The notes beneath the pieces are model-generated. The model saw nothing but the letters and a program-made list of their open reading frames with translations, was not told the origin of the DNA and did not search any database. The position numbers and the translations under genes were made by a program. A DNA stretch of 64,000 bases from Mastigias papua (lineage: Eukaryota > Cnidaria > Scyphozoa > Rhizostomeae > Mastigiidae), in NCBI GenBank assembly GCA_964019165.1, contig OZ025278.1:13705786-13769785 (forward strand), written 5' to 3'. The first letter of the stretch is position 1; the number at the start of each line of letters is the position of its first letter. Positions 13,850-27,413 of the stretch are shown here, piece after piece.

Positions 13850-14030
13850 CAAAGTATAGAACGTCAGTCATGAGCCAGATGCGGGTAGACCCACATGGTA
13901 TGATGACTACTGCATCATATGACGTAAACCTATCTGCATCTTGCTATACATGTCTGTTCGCCTTTCGGTCATTCCATGATGTTTCATGCTCTAACGAGTG
14001 TCAGAGGAAAATAGCCTTCCAGTAAGCTAA
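13850..14030 (+). repeat. dispersed repeat fragment related to 7930-8050
   Basis: Shares the series 'tctgcatcttgctatacat', 'gcctttcggtcattcc' and 'tgtttcatgctctaacgagt' with the 7.9-kb copy, with many substitutions. Confidence 0.5.
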
Positions 14031-14445
14031 AAGAATGTTCCAGCTTCTTCGAGCTATAATGAAGTTATGATTTCTGGGTCAAATAGGTCATCTATTCGCT
14101 GCAGTACAACAGTATCATACAATTGCAAATGGCATCCAGTACTCCAGTCTTTTTAGACATGCATTCAGGTAAATTCAGCCAATCATTTTTCATTTTGTAA
14201 TTTCCTCTTTATCACATTCAAGCTATATCCTCGTTTTCATTCTGCACTCAAGCTATAGTATGCTTATATAATAAACATCTTCTCTTATGCACAAGGCACA
14301 AGGTTTTATCATAACAATGACGTAAACAAATACTGATGAAGATCAGGACACTTTACTTTGTTTGTAACATTCTCCAAGTATAATGAATGGCTCCACTGTC
14401 TAGTGGATTACACCTGGGCAATACTGTGTTTATGTATTTCTATTT

Positions 14446-14597
<152 letters not shown>

Positions 14598-14661
14598 TAT
14601 GCAATCAGTAGCTAGCTATATATATATATATATGTATGTATATTTATATTTTCTTATCTAG

Positions 14662-17600
14662 TCACAGCCCAGCCCATGGGATTTCAAGCTGCATCCCTGG
14701 AGCCAAACTCACGAAATTTGTACCATTCATTACGGACCATACACGCATCGGGGGAGACCCTCAGTCGCAAAGTAGATAGTGCTGGGCTGCAACTGCTAGA
14801 GAATGTTAAAGGCAGAGCTTCGGCCAGGGTTAGTACATTCATAATACATTTTTTGATACTGGGAGTCTAGACTACTGGACTAAACGACATGTTACCATAT
14901 TGGATATTTCAATCTTTCTCCAGTTCCGTCTACTTCATATGTGCAACCAGACATATGGATATTATGAAAAAAAATAGACTATAAAAGCAACTAAATTATG
15001 TTTAACAGGGAAACATGCAATATGATGAGATGCTGGGTGGCATGATCATGAACGGCGAACGTCTTCTTTCAACAGACTATCTGGACTTCTTGTCTCTGTC
15101 CATCTATGACGAAAAATTTAACTTTCTACAAACGAAGCCAGCAGGGAAAGTCATTCTTACAGACAAACGAATGTTGCTCATATCGTCCCAATATTATGAA
15201 AGTAAGTAGCACCAACATTCAAGAGTACTTCTATGTCATAACGAGGCTCGGTGCGAGCGCACAAAAGGTGGGGAAAGGCCGATTGTAGGTCCCAATTCCC
15301 AAACATTGTAACTGTTCACCATCCGAGATTGCAGACTTGTCAAATGATAGCCACTAATACACTCGCCTGTCTTGGGGTGTCTTAGTTAAGATGTTTATTT
15401 TTTGTAAGTTTCTATACAGAAACACATTTGTATCTTAACATTTTTTGCATGCCCATAGCCAGTAGCTGGTCTGGGGAGCAAAGCCCTCTCTGGATTTTCA
15501 AAATGTGGCTCGTTGCTTCCCTTAGAAATAGAGCACTGGAGTTATTTTTGAGCAGGGAAAGTAAATTGTTATATCTGGACCTTGACTGATTACACACGGC
15601 AGAGCAAGTATCTACTGATAAAGTTGAACAGTAGAAATTGATGAAAATTCATCTATTTGGTCTATTGTGGTATCCACTTATACTGATACCTGCTTTTAAG
15701 TTATTTTAAGTTTCACAGGAGATTCTCTTTTCTTCGAGGGTAGTGAAGTGCAACACTTTAACGTCATAAAATCAGCATATTTCAGCGCCCTCCATAGTCT
15801 ATTCTACATCCACTTAGATTTAGTATTATCCAATTTAATAATTTGAGCAGAAGGTATTTATATATAATGTTTGCCAAAATTCTTGGAACATGTGACGCCA
15901 CAGGCGAACTACAGCAACCCCCCCCCCCCAGTTAAATAGTGTTTTCTCAATCACGTATGAAAAACCGTACACGTAGAAGCGATGCATGGCAGGATCATTT
16001 TGATCTCTGCTATTGACTCAATATTGTTTGGGGGGTTCCATTTTAATTTTCGTCACCGAATAGCAACAGGAATTGGAAAGTCATAAACATATGTGGTTGT
16101 TCCAAGTACTTATGGCTGGCATTGTAGCTGTGTGTATCTGCTTTGCAACAAAAGTAAAAACTGCTTTGATATATTAAATGCTCAACAATTAGCGGAGAAT
16201 TCTAGGGCTTTTTCTCCTAAAGAAATTCCAAATATACGCTAAGGTTTGTCTAGAGGTTCCAAATATACGCTAACATTTGTTTGGATATTTCCAACAGATT
16301 TTACTTTGTCCAAATTTGGTGATCCAAAGACCCTCCCTGGTGGCTATTCAATGGAACTGACGTGCAGTGACTCCATCTACTATCTGCCACTACCACTGCG
16401 ATTCTTTCGCAGTGTTGAGATGAAAAACCAAATTGGTGTATCTGGGAGTATTTCCCTTCATGGTCAGACACCGCCATGCTGTGGTTTACTTAAATTTTGC
16501 GGGGTAAGGCAGTTAAATTTTCTCCGTGTAATTGGATTTTGACCTCAATTTAAGGTGTAATATCTCAATACAATCAGATATAAGCAAAAAGCCTTAGTCT
16601 TGATCAGCCTTGCACTATTTATATCACTCTTAGAATTTAACGAATTTGGGCCATGATGCTCTTATGAACTATAATATTATTAAGAGAAAAATTTCTCTAA
16701 CTGCAATCGTCTCTTAAGGGCAAAATGTAGTAAGCAATAAAATTCAGTCCTAGGAAAATGAATTGATAATTCAGTGTTACAGTAGGTTCAATAAAACACC
16801 AGTTTACCTGGTTACCCTGTTAAGTCGCTAAACACTGAAAATAACATAAAAACACCATGAAATATTATTATGTTATTTAATAATAATATGAGAATGTTTA
16901 TACAGGTATTGCACTTGAGAAAAATACATTTTCTGTTATCAATGTGCTACCTGACAAGTATTTGAATAGGCTAAAAACTAAGTTTGATGAAAAATGAAGA
17001 CTGAAAACTACTGACAAATGAATTTAGTCAAATTAAACGTGTGCTTTAAATTTCAGCATGTCTAACTGCCTTAAACATGACGCGTAAGTCCGTTGAATAT
17101 CTTAGCTCCAGTGTTCAGAAACTGAACATGGAACAGGCTTTTATGATTAAATCATGAAAAGTACCAGAATTGGTATTATTCCAAAATGTTCTATTAACGG
17201 TAACACCAAGTCTTAATGTAAAAATTACCCAACTGGTGTATATGTGTTATTATTCACCATTGTACTTACATTGAAATCTCAATTTCCTCTTGTAAATTTT
17301 CAAATCTATCAGTTAACTGTCTTGGCATCTTCGCTCAATCCGCTGATTCATTCATCGATATGTGTACAAGATTGAGATATAAACAAAGTCACTTTCAGTT
17401 CATCATCAAAATGGCTTCCAACACACTCATCCGGTCAACATATTTTAATTCTTTGCAGCAATACCAAAACCTTGGACCTGTGCCGATTTGATTTTATTCT
17501 AGATAGTGTAGCTACTTGGTTATTTGTTTGCTTGTTTGCTTGTTTGTTTGTGTACTCGTCACTTATAACAAGGGCAGCCAATTCAAACTACCTTTAATGC

Positions 17601-17897
17601 TAGTGAGGTTTGGTATAGCATTCTAATTTATAAAGTATATGGCCGAAGTGTAAAACAAAATAGTTCTATCATCGGTATTGTGTTCTACATAACAACTCAT
17701 TGCAGTGTTTGAAAGACTGGCTGTTGACACCACTACACTACGCTGAAGTCAAGGAGATTGATATGACATTTGGAGTCCTGATGCCACCATGGCAAAGTCG
17801 GTCATTTATCAGGCTACACCTTGGAACAAACATAGAATTTCACCGTGTTCAACAAATGCTGTCACTGTTTCAAAGTGTTGCACCAAATATTCTTTAA
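14662..17897 (+). CDS. tandem family copy B: uncharacterised PH/GRAM-like protein
   Basis: Exons 14662-14828, 15009-15201, 16298-16503 and 17706-17897 (stop TAA) have canonical splice sites, and phases match those of copy C. The first joins in phase 1 to the upstream exon ending at 10777. Conserved blocks in order: TAQPMGFQAASLEPNSRNLY; GERLLSTDYLDFLSLSIYDE and ILTDKRMLLISSQYYE; FGDPKTLPGGYSMEL and YYLPLPLRFFRSVEM; TFGVLMPPW and FIRLHLGTNI ending SVAPNIL. No signal peptide or membrane segment is seen, so it is probably intracellular. The 'vLTDKRvLLiS' and 'LPLPLRfFRSVE' strands followed by a terminal helix (VQQMLSLFQ) are arranged as in PH/GRAM-like domains. That is an inference, and I recognise no named family. 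B is closer to C than to A. Confidence 0.8.
17519..17553 (+). repeat. (TTTG/CTTG)n microsatellite
   Basis: A short tetranucleotide run of tttg and cttg units in the last intron of copy B. Confidence 0.8.
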
Positions 17898-18017
17898 AGT
17901 ATTTATAAATGACAAACGATGAACTTTTGTAAACATTTTCTTATTGTGGTTCATATTCTTTTACGTTGGTTCGTATTTTGTTCATTTGCTCATTTGCTTC
18001 TTCTATTTATGATGCCC

Positions 18018-18333
18018 CATCATCATCATTATCATCATTATCATCATTATCACCACCACCACCGCCACCACCACCACCACCGCCACCATCACCGCCACAA
18101 TCACCATCGCCATCACCACCGCCGCCACCATCACCACCATCACTTCCACCACCATCACCACCATCACTTCCACCACCACCACCGCCGCCGCCACCACCAC
18201 CACCACCACCACCACCACCACCACCACCACCACCACCACCACCACCACCACCACCACCACCACCACCACCACTTCCACCATCACCACCGCCGCCAACGCC
18301 GCCACCACTACCCCACCGCTACCACCACAACTA
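18018..18333. repeat. CAT/CAC/CCG trinucleotide array
   Basis: About 315 bases of trinucleotides: CAT-rich at the left, then CAC with interspersed CCG, and a pure CCA tract at about 18188-18270. It is open in several frames (His, Pro and, on the other strand, Val runs). Those frames have no conserved flank and are not genes. It lies 120 bases after the stop codon of copy B. Confidence 0.95.
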
Positions 18334-18596
18334 AATACAACGTCAAATGATTTGTCACGTAATTCCCTTGCCCAATTTTAAGAAAAATTGATAGAATTTG
18401 GCGTACAAGTAAACATGGGCAAAAGTACGGACATAGTGGTCAAGCTTCCGTTCTTCGTTACTAAAGGTGATTAAGTTCTTGGTGCCATTTGGCTTTAGGG
18501 TCTTTAGTGTCTTTATCCAAAAGTCTTCCCTCTATTCCAAACGTCGTCTAAGTTATTCTTTGTCACAGTTTATCTTTGTCAATTGTTCAATGATGA

Positions 18597-18599
<3 letters not shown>

Positions 18600-18673
<74 letters not shown>
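18600..18673. repeat. (TA)n microsatellite
   Basis: About 37 perfect TA units with no interruptions. Confidence 0.97.
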
Positions 18674-18676
<3 letters not shown>

Positions 18677-18883
18677 AGAATAAAGATTTCGGAGGAGGCT
18701 TGTTGTTTAAAACTCTGATTTTCAGGCATATGTGAGATAGACTAATTCTGCCTGACGAAAATTCAGGTGCAATACGAGTTGCACGATTATTTAGTTTTTG
18801 CAGTTTTTGCGGTTTTTGCAATCTGTTATTTTTAACTTGGCTACAGCAGCCTCAAGCTGAGCAGCAATATCTGAAATACGGTA

Positions 18884-19175
18884 AATCCTCGAAGTAGCCC
18901 CCCTCGAATAAGCCCCATGCTAGAACTGCAAATTGTTAATAAGCAGCCCCACCCTTAAATAAAGCCCATCCAATATGATAATGAAGACCTTGATAAAGAC
19001 AAGTGCTTAAATTTAGATTGTTCTTTCAATATTATGGAGAAAAGGAGTGTTGACAATGGGGTTTGTATGCAACATTGTAAAAAAATTTTATAAGTCCCCT
19101 CAAATAAGCCCCCATCCAAGAAAGTATCAAAATAGATAAGCTCCCAGGGGGCTAATTCGGGTATTTATCAGGTAG
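18884..19175 (-). mobile_element. MITE-like repeat with CGAATAAGCCCC motifs (copy 1)
   Basis: Begins with 'tacggtaaatcctcgaa', repeats 'cgaataagcccc' variants at both ends and ends with 'cccagggggctaattcggg'. The same motif order occurs in the opposite orientation at 53268-53561. The core shares the aagaccttgataaagac and agtgtt.gaca blocks with that copy in reverse complement. Non-coding, class unknown. Confidence 0.7.
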
Positions 19176-19530
19176 GACTCTATACTGATTGTATCAAAAA
19201 TATTTAATTGCTGGGGCAGCCTGGGAAAGTTAAGCTTAGCATAGTGACAACACAATGTTGTTTAAAGGAAAATAGACAGAATCTCCTATTTGCCTTAATA
19301 GTTTGTCAAAACTAAAACGCAAAGGGAAACAAACAGTTGCTTAGCATAGAACTTCTTTGTTGGAGAATTAAAACTGGAAATTACATACCTTTGAAATGAA
19401 GAAACTTTCACTTCAGCCATTCATTCTACTCTGGCTACCAAATGTGCTCTGCACAGCATTTAGCTGATCATTCCATAGTCAAATTTCTCTCGCTATCCAT
19501 TTGCCTGCATGTTGCAGCCATGTTCGATTC

Positions 19531-22500
19531 ATGACGTACATATCACGTGCCAGCAACACAAAAGAACAAACCAATGTAAGCGTCTCCTGTTCCTCACTTC
19601 CAAGAAGTCTGTTAGCTCGCTACCCTTTGGCACTTCACAATCTTGACGAGGAGGCTGGGACAAAAGAAAGCAAAGGTGAGATAGTAATTACCTGGTCTAT
19701 ATTCGCAACAGATAGTTATGATTTCATGGGAAGGTCAGTCCCAGGCAACTGACTTAAATCAGGGCACAAAAATGAAGTTGAAATATACGCATTAAGTTCT
19801 CAGTCCTTAGTGGCATTGCGTCATTAACGATTAGTATGGGATTTGAAGTGTTTAAAAGTTAGTTCATATTTTCCCGAAATATATTTACTTCCGCGTGGGG
19901 GCCACGTCGCGATCAAACCGGATCAAACAAGTCTTGAAAATTTTACTTGCGAAGTGTAATTTCCCTACTATCGCTTACAGCCGGCGCAAATAAAATCAAA
20001 CATTCCAGACCGTCTTAGTAAGGAACGTCAGCTAAGCGAGACAAAGGGACAGTATATTCAAGTAACTACTAGTATTATATCTAACTCTTCATCCGTATCG
20101 AAAGGTTTTATTACAATGGTGCTTGGGTCATGGAGCTATCGTGAGTAAATAATGTCGCTAGCCGAAGATAGCTTGTTTGTAAAGCAGTTGTGGCCTAATG
20201 TTTTTGAGTCATCCGTAATCCTTAGGCCTGATGTACACAGAAAACCTTTCTTTTGCAGTCAAGCATACATAATTGGGTCTAAAAAAGCAACAATTTGTAT
20301 TTGAACAATTTTGATTTCGCAAACAATATTTGAAAAGCAAGTATTTTTCTGTATGTCGTGCACACGATTAGTTTAAAGCACAATAGCGTTTGTTTTGGAA
20401 CAGGAAAGTTGTTGCGCTGGACTTTGAAGCAGACGAGTGTCTACAAAAAGTAAAATTTATCAAATTTCAAATCATTGTTTCTGGTTGGCTTGGGAGGCTC
20501 TTTAGATGTGGAAAGTCGACATAGGCCTCCTGGTTGAATTTCAATTCAACATAAAACTTCAATTCAGCTGTTATTGAGGACTTTTTGCTATTCATGAAAT
20601 GGTGAGCATAACAATAGTTTAGTTCGGGTGGTTCAATTTGTTTACTCAACCGGGTAGAGATTTAGATGATAGGAGGATTTCACTACAATTTTTAAGTTAC
20701 CAGAATTGGTAGTGGCTTCACAAAGCTCGTAAATGAGCTCTTGGAGGAGAATCAATTTATGTCGTTAGCAACTGATTCATCAAATCTTGACCTTCTGCTT
20801 GCAAAAGAGGCAGCTTACGAAATTGAAAATAAGGCCCTTAATTTTCTGCATGAAGGTACACGTCTTTCTTATAAGAAAAAAGTTTATAAGAAAATGAGGC
20901 TTAAAAAGCCAACTTCTTAAGAAAATTGTAAGAAGATTACAAGGCCCAATTTTCAAAGTTCATCTCTTTTACATGCCAGAAATCGATATTAACTCATTCT
21001 TTGCAAGCTCCTGTAAAAAAATCAAAACTATTTTTTGACACTCCTGGATAAAGAAGATCAAACTTTTTGCAACAAATAATGGCAACCTCTTTTAGCCAAC
21101 TTACTGCAATAAAAGTTAAGAAAAATATTACGAAAATCTCAGCCTCAATTTCTGGAAAAGTTAAGAAAATTGAGGCTCAGGGAAAAAAGGGACTTTCTTA
21201 AAAAAGACACATGTAAATTAACAATGTAGCTCTTGCTGTACAACAGCTGAAGGTGTGCCCCAAGTATCTGTCTTAGGACCTTCCTTGTTTAATAAGTATG
21301 TCAACAACTTGCTATCCCTTCCAGGCCTTGCAGTATTTACAAAACTATTCACTACATTATGCACTCTCTCTCCTCCCAGAAAATTGTTGAGATAATCAGC
21401 GTTTACTCGCAGCAAACAAGTTGCTTCGTTGTCACATAACATTCAAGCATCTAAGCCTTGTTTCAACATTGTTTTAAGGGTCGATGGGGTCACCAACCTT
21501 CAGGTTTGATGAGAAACTCGCTATTGTTAAATAAAATGCATTATTAGGTGGGCGCTCCAAGCACTTTGGCATTGAATGTACTGATACACTATTGGTTTTT
21601 GGTGCCACTGAAGCATGCATATATGCCGACAATACAACATAGCATGAAGGCCATGCTAGCATTCCAAACATTATTCTGAAAAATTAGATAATGATGACTG
21701 TGAATGTGAATTTGGCTTACTAAATAAGCTGTATGATATTCAATGTTCAGAAATGTTACTTGATGATTTTGTGCAAAAGCAGAGTCGAGGATCTCTTAAA
21801 CAAAGAGACGATGATAACTGAAAGAAAGAGAGAAAAATCCTTTGGATGATTGGGGATATTACGAAATGTGTTGATCTATGTTCGTCCGTAACAGACCTTT
21901 TTGCTTTTTACAGTTAGCAACCCATAATTTCGTGTGTTCAGTACTCTTAGACATGGAGGATATTGGAGAGAAAGCTCAGTTTAAGATAATGTTTGGTTTA
22001 TTTTTTTGGACCTTCAAGGTATCGATTGTCCGTCCGTAATGCAGTTGAATTTCGTAATAGGCCCGATTCTGGATAGGATGCTCTCACTTAAACCACAGGA
22101 ACTGAAAAGCCAACAAGACAACGCTGGCTGCACCCCTAACTAATTTGGCATATCTAATGCTGGGACAGAAGAGGCGTGGACAGTATTTGACTGGTAGAAA
22201 GCAAAAAATTGTATCATGCTCTGACAGCCGATGTGTCAGACTCTGACAAGGTTTAATACAACGAAGAATGTTACATAATATTGAAGTGTTCTGACGAAGT
22301 ATTCAGTAACAGAATAAATCATACCCATGCAGGTTTTATGCATTGCATGCCTTTTCAAATGTCAATACTTTGATAACACATGAACAGCCGCCTCGCTTTT
22401 TATAAGAGTTACAACCTTATCATAGGGCGTACTATATGTAGGATTTGATTGGCTGAGAGCAATTTCTTTATAGAATCGCATGCTCTAATTGGCTGGCACA

Positions 22501-25500
22501 TATGGAGAATTTATATTTAATCAGGGCTCTCAGCCACTGATCTCTTAACCGATCAACGATTAGGAACCTATACTATGGCATGAAGATTGTTAATTTTCTG
22601 GGTAGCAGCCTTTCGCATATAATACCAAATGGTGCCAAGAGTTCTTGATATTATACCTGAGCTCATACAATCAATGACAACACGAAGGGGTGAGGAAACA
22701 TTTCACTGTTGACTGCCTGCTTTTGTTTTCCAGGTAAATACGAGTTCCACATGATACAAAGCATTTGAATATGCAGCCAGGTAATTCCAATAAATTATTT
22801 TACACTTGTGGCCCATAAATACGACGTAATATTTTCAACATTCTATTGTTGATCTATTGTTGATCTATCGCACGATCAAACCATGGCCTAGTTGTCATTG
22901 TGGCTCTTCTCCAACATCATCTTGGGGTAAGAATAACGAATAGGTTGGTATGGAATTTCCTTCATTTTCAGTGTTTTAAAAATATACGCTCTTGAATCAT
23001 TGCAAACCATTTGATTAGTGGCGGACTTCTTTGTAAATATGTAATGTATATTCTTTCGTAAATAGTTGGTTTGAATTAGTATCTTTATCATTACTATTGT
23101 AAATACCAACTTTATATATGAATTAAATATGAAAATATGCAATAAAATATGAAATATCACTGTCTACATTTAGCTACCTCATATTTCAGTCACCGTCCAG
23201 CCCATGGGCTTTCAAGCAACATGCCTCGAACCAAACTCAAGAAACCTATACTATAGTTTGAGCGTCTTACACCAGTCCAAAGAGAACCTCATCAGCCAAG
23301 TGGATAATGCTGGATTGCAACTGCTACAGGATGTCAAAGGCAGAGCTTCTTTCAGGGTCAGTAAAATTCCACGCCTATCATTGTAGCCAGTGCAACTGAA
23401 GCTGAAATAGCTGGAATCTAGTTTTACTCTCCTTAAGTTGATTCAGTAAGTTAATTCAAAAGTGATCTTTCAGACGTGATTTCTAAAATTCTTAATATGG
23501 GGGCTTTCTAGATGCAATATCATAAAAGGCGTTGTTTTGATGTAACCACGCCCGTATTTTTCAAATCCATGCCAGCATTACACGCATGATAGCCGAGATT
23601 AATCAAGCAAAACAGTGTAATGAGCAATTTTACAACCTTGAAGGAAACAGTAACAGTTATCTACAATTCTTTTTAATGACATTTCGGGGTAAAGGTGTTC
23701 GGCAATAATAGAGGGTAACAGAGAACAGGGCTTATCACAAGCAATAATCCAAAACTTGAGGAACTCCTAGGGATAAGAAAAATAGCAAATGATGTTCATT
23801 GCACATCAATATATCTATTTGAAAACAACACGTTTTGAATTTGTAATAGAAAACTGGGCAACTTCGAACGGCCAGATGAATGTAACTTATATCGAACATT
23901 AGGAGACTGGCCCCCCAAAATGATCACCACTTTTTACAAGGGGGCTCCATCCTCCCTGAGTGCTCCTAAAAGTCACCCCTGACGTTATTAAACCAAATAT
24001 AGATAGAAAAAGCACCGCATCGACAGAAAGAGAAGATCATTTATGAATACGTTAAAAAAGAGGGGTCATAGAACAGAACCTTGTGGTACACCAATAATAG
24101 ACTTGTCCCATGAGCAAAAAAATCATTTACCTTGACACACTGTTTCTGTTCAAAAGACAATCGTAGACCATTTGAAGTGCAGACATATTGAAACCGTAAG
24201 TTTCAAGCTTTACTATATGTAGTTTGTGGTTCAGACAGTCGAATGTTTTGGAGATATCTGTAAAAATTGCACCTGCGAACCCTTTCATATCCAAGAAATA
24301 TCTGTATCTTTCAATAAATCTAAGGAGCGCACGCTGCCCCGTCTTCCTTTCTACTTTCTTCACATTCTGCAACACCATTTGAGAATGAACATACAGCACA
24401 GACGTAATGACAACAAACTTGATCATATTTATCAGGGAAACATGTCACACGACAAGATGTCATACAACCCAGCATCAATTGCCATTCCACCCCAGCATCC
24501 CTTGCCAGTTTAATTTATGTCATATGTCAATATACTGTATATTTCAAAGTATTTGCAGCTCCCCCTGCTCACATTTGTAGCTAGATTAATGAGCTGTAGA
24601 GGAGATTAAAAACAAACTTACTTATGTTTATCAGGGTAACATGTCATACGACCAGATGCTGGCTGGCCTGATTATGAAGGACGAACGCCTTCTATCTGTA
24701 GACCATCTGGACTTTGTGTCCATCTCCATTTATGACGAAAGCTATAAATTGCTACAAACCAAGCCAGGAGGAAAGGCTGTATTAACTGACAAGCGTGTGC
24801 TGCTTATATCGTCACAGTACTATGAAAGTAAGTAACTAAATTGCGTACAACACCCAGGTATACACAAGAATTGAATAAACCGCATACTTTTTCATGTATT
24901 TCAATATTCACTATTCATCATTTGCTTATTTAGGAGAATATTAGAAGATACTAATTATGACAACTTTACTTCAATAAAGAACCAAAAAATCTAAAAAACA
25001 GCAGACAAATGCCTGATTCTAAATATTTATTTGCTTATATTGCAGATGCAATGCAGCATGTTCACTTTAAAAGGTTCTTTTACTTTCTTATCATAGGAGT
25101 AGGAGGCGAGGAGCTGAGAGTGCTGCAGCCCTCCCTATTGAACAGATTTCCATTTCGTTCGGGCAATTTATTGAGAAAAATAATAGCCTTTATTCAATAC
25201 TGCTTCTGTTCATCAATTGGCATAGGAATCTGTCGTCTATTCTAACCACTTTTCTTGTTCGTTCCGGTAGACACTTTGCACTTTTACCTTAATTTTGTGT
25301 CTTCCCGCATCCATATCGGTTTTTGAACCGTGCTAGTATCGGATCCTGGTTTATACTGTCATCGAAGGTATTCCAAAGAAAGCTCTCTTTAAAGGGATCT
25401 TATACCAGCAACAGAAGCCTGAAGCATATTAGACCAAACAATAACAGGTGCTTGACTTGAGGCATAACTATCCTCAAGAGCTGCAAAGTTGACTTAGTAC

Positions 25501-26705
25501 AGTTAAATTGCTAAGAACTTTTTCCACAGACCATGTTATCTGCATTTTACATCAATATGAAACCATGTAGCAATTTGACTATTCACACCCTAATGGTGCG
25601 GGTGATATATACATATCCCAGATACGAGCCAATGGCAGATGCTGCTGAGAGCTTCTTTTGATATGTATGTATTTCATTTGTTTGGATAGTCTTCTATCCG
25701 TTAATATTTCCAACAAAAAGATTATGATCTGCAATGCCTGCAAAAGTACTCGGAGCATTTCACAATCTTTTTTAATCTTCGACTCCTGCTGTTTTCCGTG
25801 GCACCAATAAAGTCCTTTCCCCCTCAAACAATATTGATTCAATAATCGAAACCCTTAACTTCTAATCTTAGGATTGCGCATATTTGCTTCGCACAACATT
25901 GTTTAACAGGGGAGGGGATGCTATAGCTCGTCTATAGCATAAGTCAAATCATGTGTTCCAAGACTTGGTAGGCATTGTAGCCATGCGTGTCTGTTTTGCT
26001 AGGAAAGCAAACCCAGTCTTCAATTCTCTTCTTTTTCCCAACAGATTTTACTTTGTCGCAGTTTGGTGATCCAAAGACTCTCCCTGGGGGCTATTCAATG
26101 GCACTAGCATGCAGTGACTCCCTCTATTACCTGCCGCTGCCACTACGACTATTTCGCAGTGTTGAAGTGAAAGGGCAGACAGGGGTATCTGGAACCATTT
26201 CTCTTCACGGTCAAGAACCAGCATGCCCTTCTTGCGATCTTTTCGGGGTAAGCAGTTACATTTACTCAGCTTTGTTTGAATTGGATAGTATGAGGGTGTT
26301 AATATCTCACTACATAACGAATTTCAAAGGTGCCTGTTTGGTATCATGCACTTTTAATCGGGTAGAACTTTGGTTGCAAATATTGTCTTTATAGCTTTCT
26401 GTCAGTTCTTGATCTTAGGATTCCTACAGTCTTATTCATTCTCTAAAGGTAGTTGGGACCTTTACTAGCTGCGAAAGTTCCCTGGTAGAAAACTGCTTGT
26501 CTTCTCATTTTAGTGCATAAAGTCATGGACAATGGGACCACTGATCTACTCGGAGCTCAAGGAGACCGATGTGACTTTTGGAGTCCTGATGCCACCGTGG
26601 GAAAGGAGAACATTCATCAGATTACACCTTGGGACAAACATACCATTTGAAAGCGTTCAACACATGTTGTCATTATTTCAAGGTGCTGCACCGAATATTC
26701 TATAA
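19531..26705 (+). CDS. tandem family copy C: uncharacterised PH/GRAM-like protein, complete model
   Basis: Five exons join without a break: 19531-19675, 23190-23356, 24635-24827, 26045-26247 and 26514-26705 (stop TAA). The total is 900 nt and 299 residues, and all introns are GT-AG. The start ATG at 19531 is the first in frame in a first exon shared with copy B. This exon ends LDEEAGTKESK and joins in phase 1. Conserved blocks: TVQPMGFQATCLEPNSRNLY; DERLLSVDHLDFVSISIYDE and VLTDKRVLLISSQYYE; YYLPLPLRLFRSVEVKG and GVSGTISLHG; TFGVLMPPWERRTFIRLHLG and a terminal VQHMLSLFQGAAPNIL. No signal peptide, membrane helix or enzyme motif is visible. A PH/GRAM-like fold is my inference from the strand pattern. 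It is the best-preserved of the three copies. The first exon is the least certain part. Confidence 0.75.
20860..21200. repeat. TTAAGAA-rich repeat with short inverted ends
   Basis: Recurrent 'taagaaaa' and 'ttaagaaaatt' units. Near 21145-21180 there is a local inverted pair (cctcaatttct..agaaaattgagg). Similar 'aagcctcaaaatt/ttaagaac' ends occur in the 12.3 and 47.5 kb repeat, so they may be related. It lies in the first intron of copy C. Confidence 0.4.
21222..21330 (+). mobile_element. LINE reverse-transcriptase fragment
   Basis: A short frame reads AEGVPQVSVLGPSLFNKYVN. This is a degraded version of the non-LTR retrotransposon RT motif GVPQGSVLGPLLFNIYVNDL. No catalytic YADD follows in frame. 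It is a dead fragment in the first intron of copy C. Confidence 0.7.
23990..24427 (-). mobile_element. LINE reverse-transcriptase remnant in copy C intron
   Basis: On the minus strand the frame contains FTDISKTFDCLNHKLHIVKL and ETYGFNMSALQMVYDCLLNR. These correspond to the RT motif 'DLSKAFDcLnHdlLi.KL.aYGf'. Further downstream, VPQGSVL is followed by a stop and PLFFNVFINDLLF, matching 'GVPQGSvLGPLLFNvfINDL'. Stops and missing blocks show it is inactive. It resembles the CR1/Jockey group of non-LTR elements. Its upstream end abuts a partial duplicate of the following exon. Confidence 0.8.
24421..24470 (+). repeat. partial duplicate of the copy C exon starting at 24635
   Basis: The acceptor and first codons (atttatcag, ggaaacatgtcacacga, caagatg) match the true exon start at 24626-24660 (gtttatcag, ggtaacatgtcatacga, ccagatg). 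The match then stops. It lies between the RT remnant and the real exon, so it is a pseudo-exon left by a local duplication or by the insertion event. Confidence 0.7.
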
Positions 26706-27413
26706 TGCTTTTGTACACGAGAACACTGTCCACCTTTATAGCACATTAACGTGTTTGGCATTCTAATGTTGCATAATCATCTTATTTCGGGTCCTCTTGG
26801 CTTTTCTAACATTCGTCCTTTATTCTGCTTAGCATAGTCAATACTATCAATGATAATTTTTTTAACAGCATACGACAAAGAGACTATAACATTACGATCA
26901 CATTGCCTATACTCTACTGGCCATAGAAAACTGTATAAAACGTTCTGATCAGAGGCGTAGCTAATGGGGGCATGTGGGTGCTACACTCCCCTAATATTCC
27001 AAACAGCGAGCAATCTCTGGCAAATATATGGAAACAAAGTACATTTATGGTTACTTTGTTCAAATTGGATAGCTGTATTCAGTGCTAAATATACAAGTTA
27101 AGAGCAAATATACATATTAAACTGTGTGATAAATGACGAAAGTACATGTAGATATTTAACCATTCTGAGATCATAAGTAGCGCTTCATCTGCATCAGGGT
27201 GACACGCATAGATAATATAAGACAACCGAATAATTCCAGCAGAAACAATCAAACGATCTTCTTATAATTGAATGTTCATTGAATTGAAGTGATGTTTTGC
27301 ATAAATATGCCGGAAAAATTCAAGCAAAAATTGCTACAGCTCCTAAGACTACATGAAGCATAAGTATGCCACTGCTTCTGACTCAAAGTAGGTCTTGAAT
27401 TGAAGGATCTTGA
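26706..27413. other. intergenic, convergent 3' ends of copy C and the BTB gene
   Basis: Two genes converge here, so this should hold both 3' UTRs. I see no further gene. Confidence 0.5.
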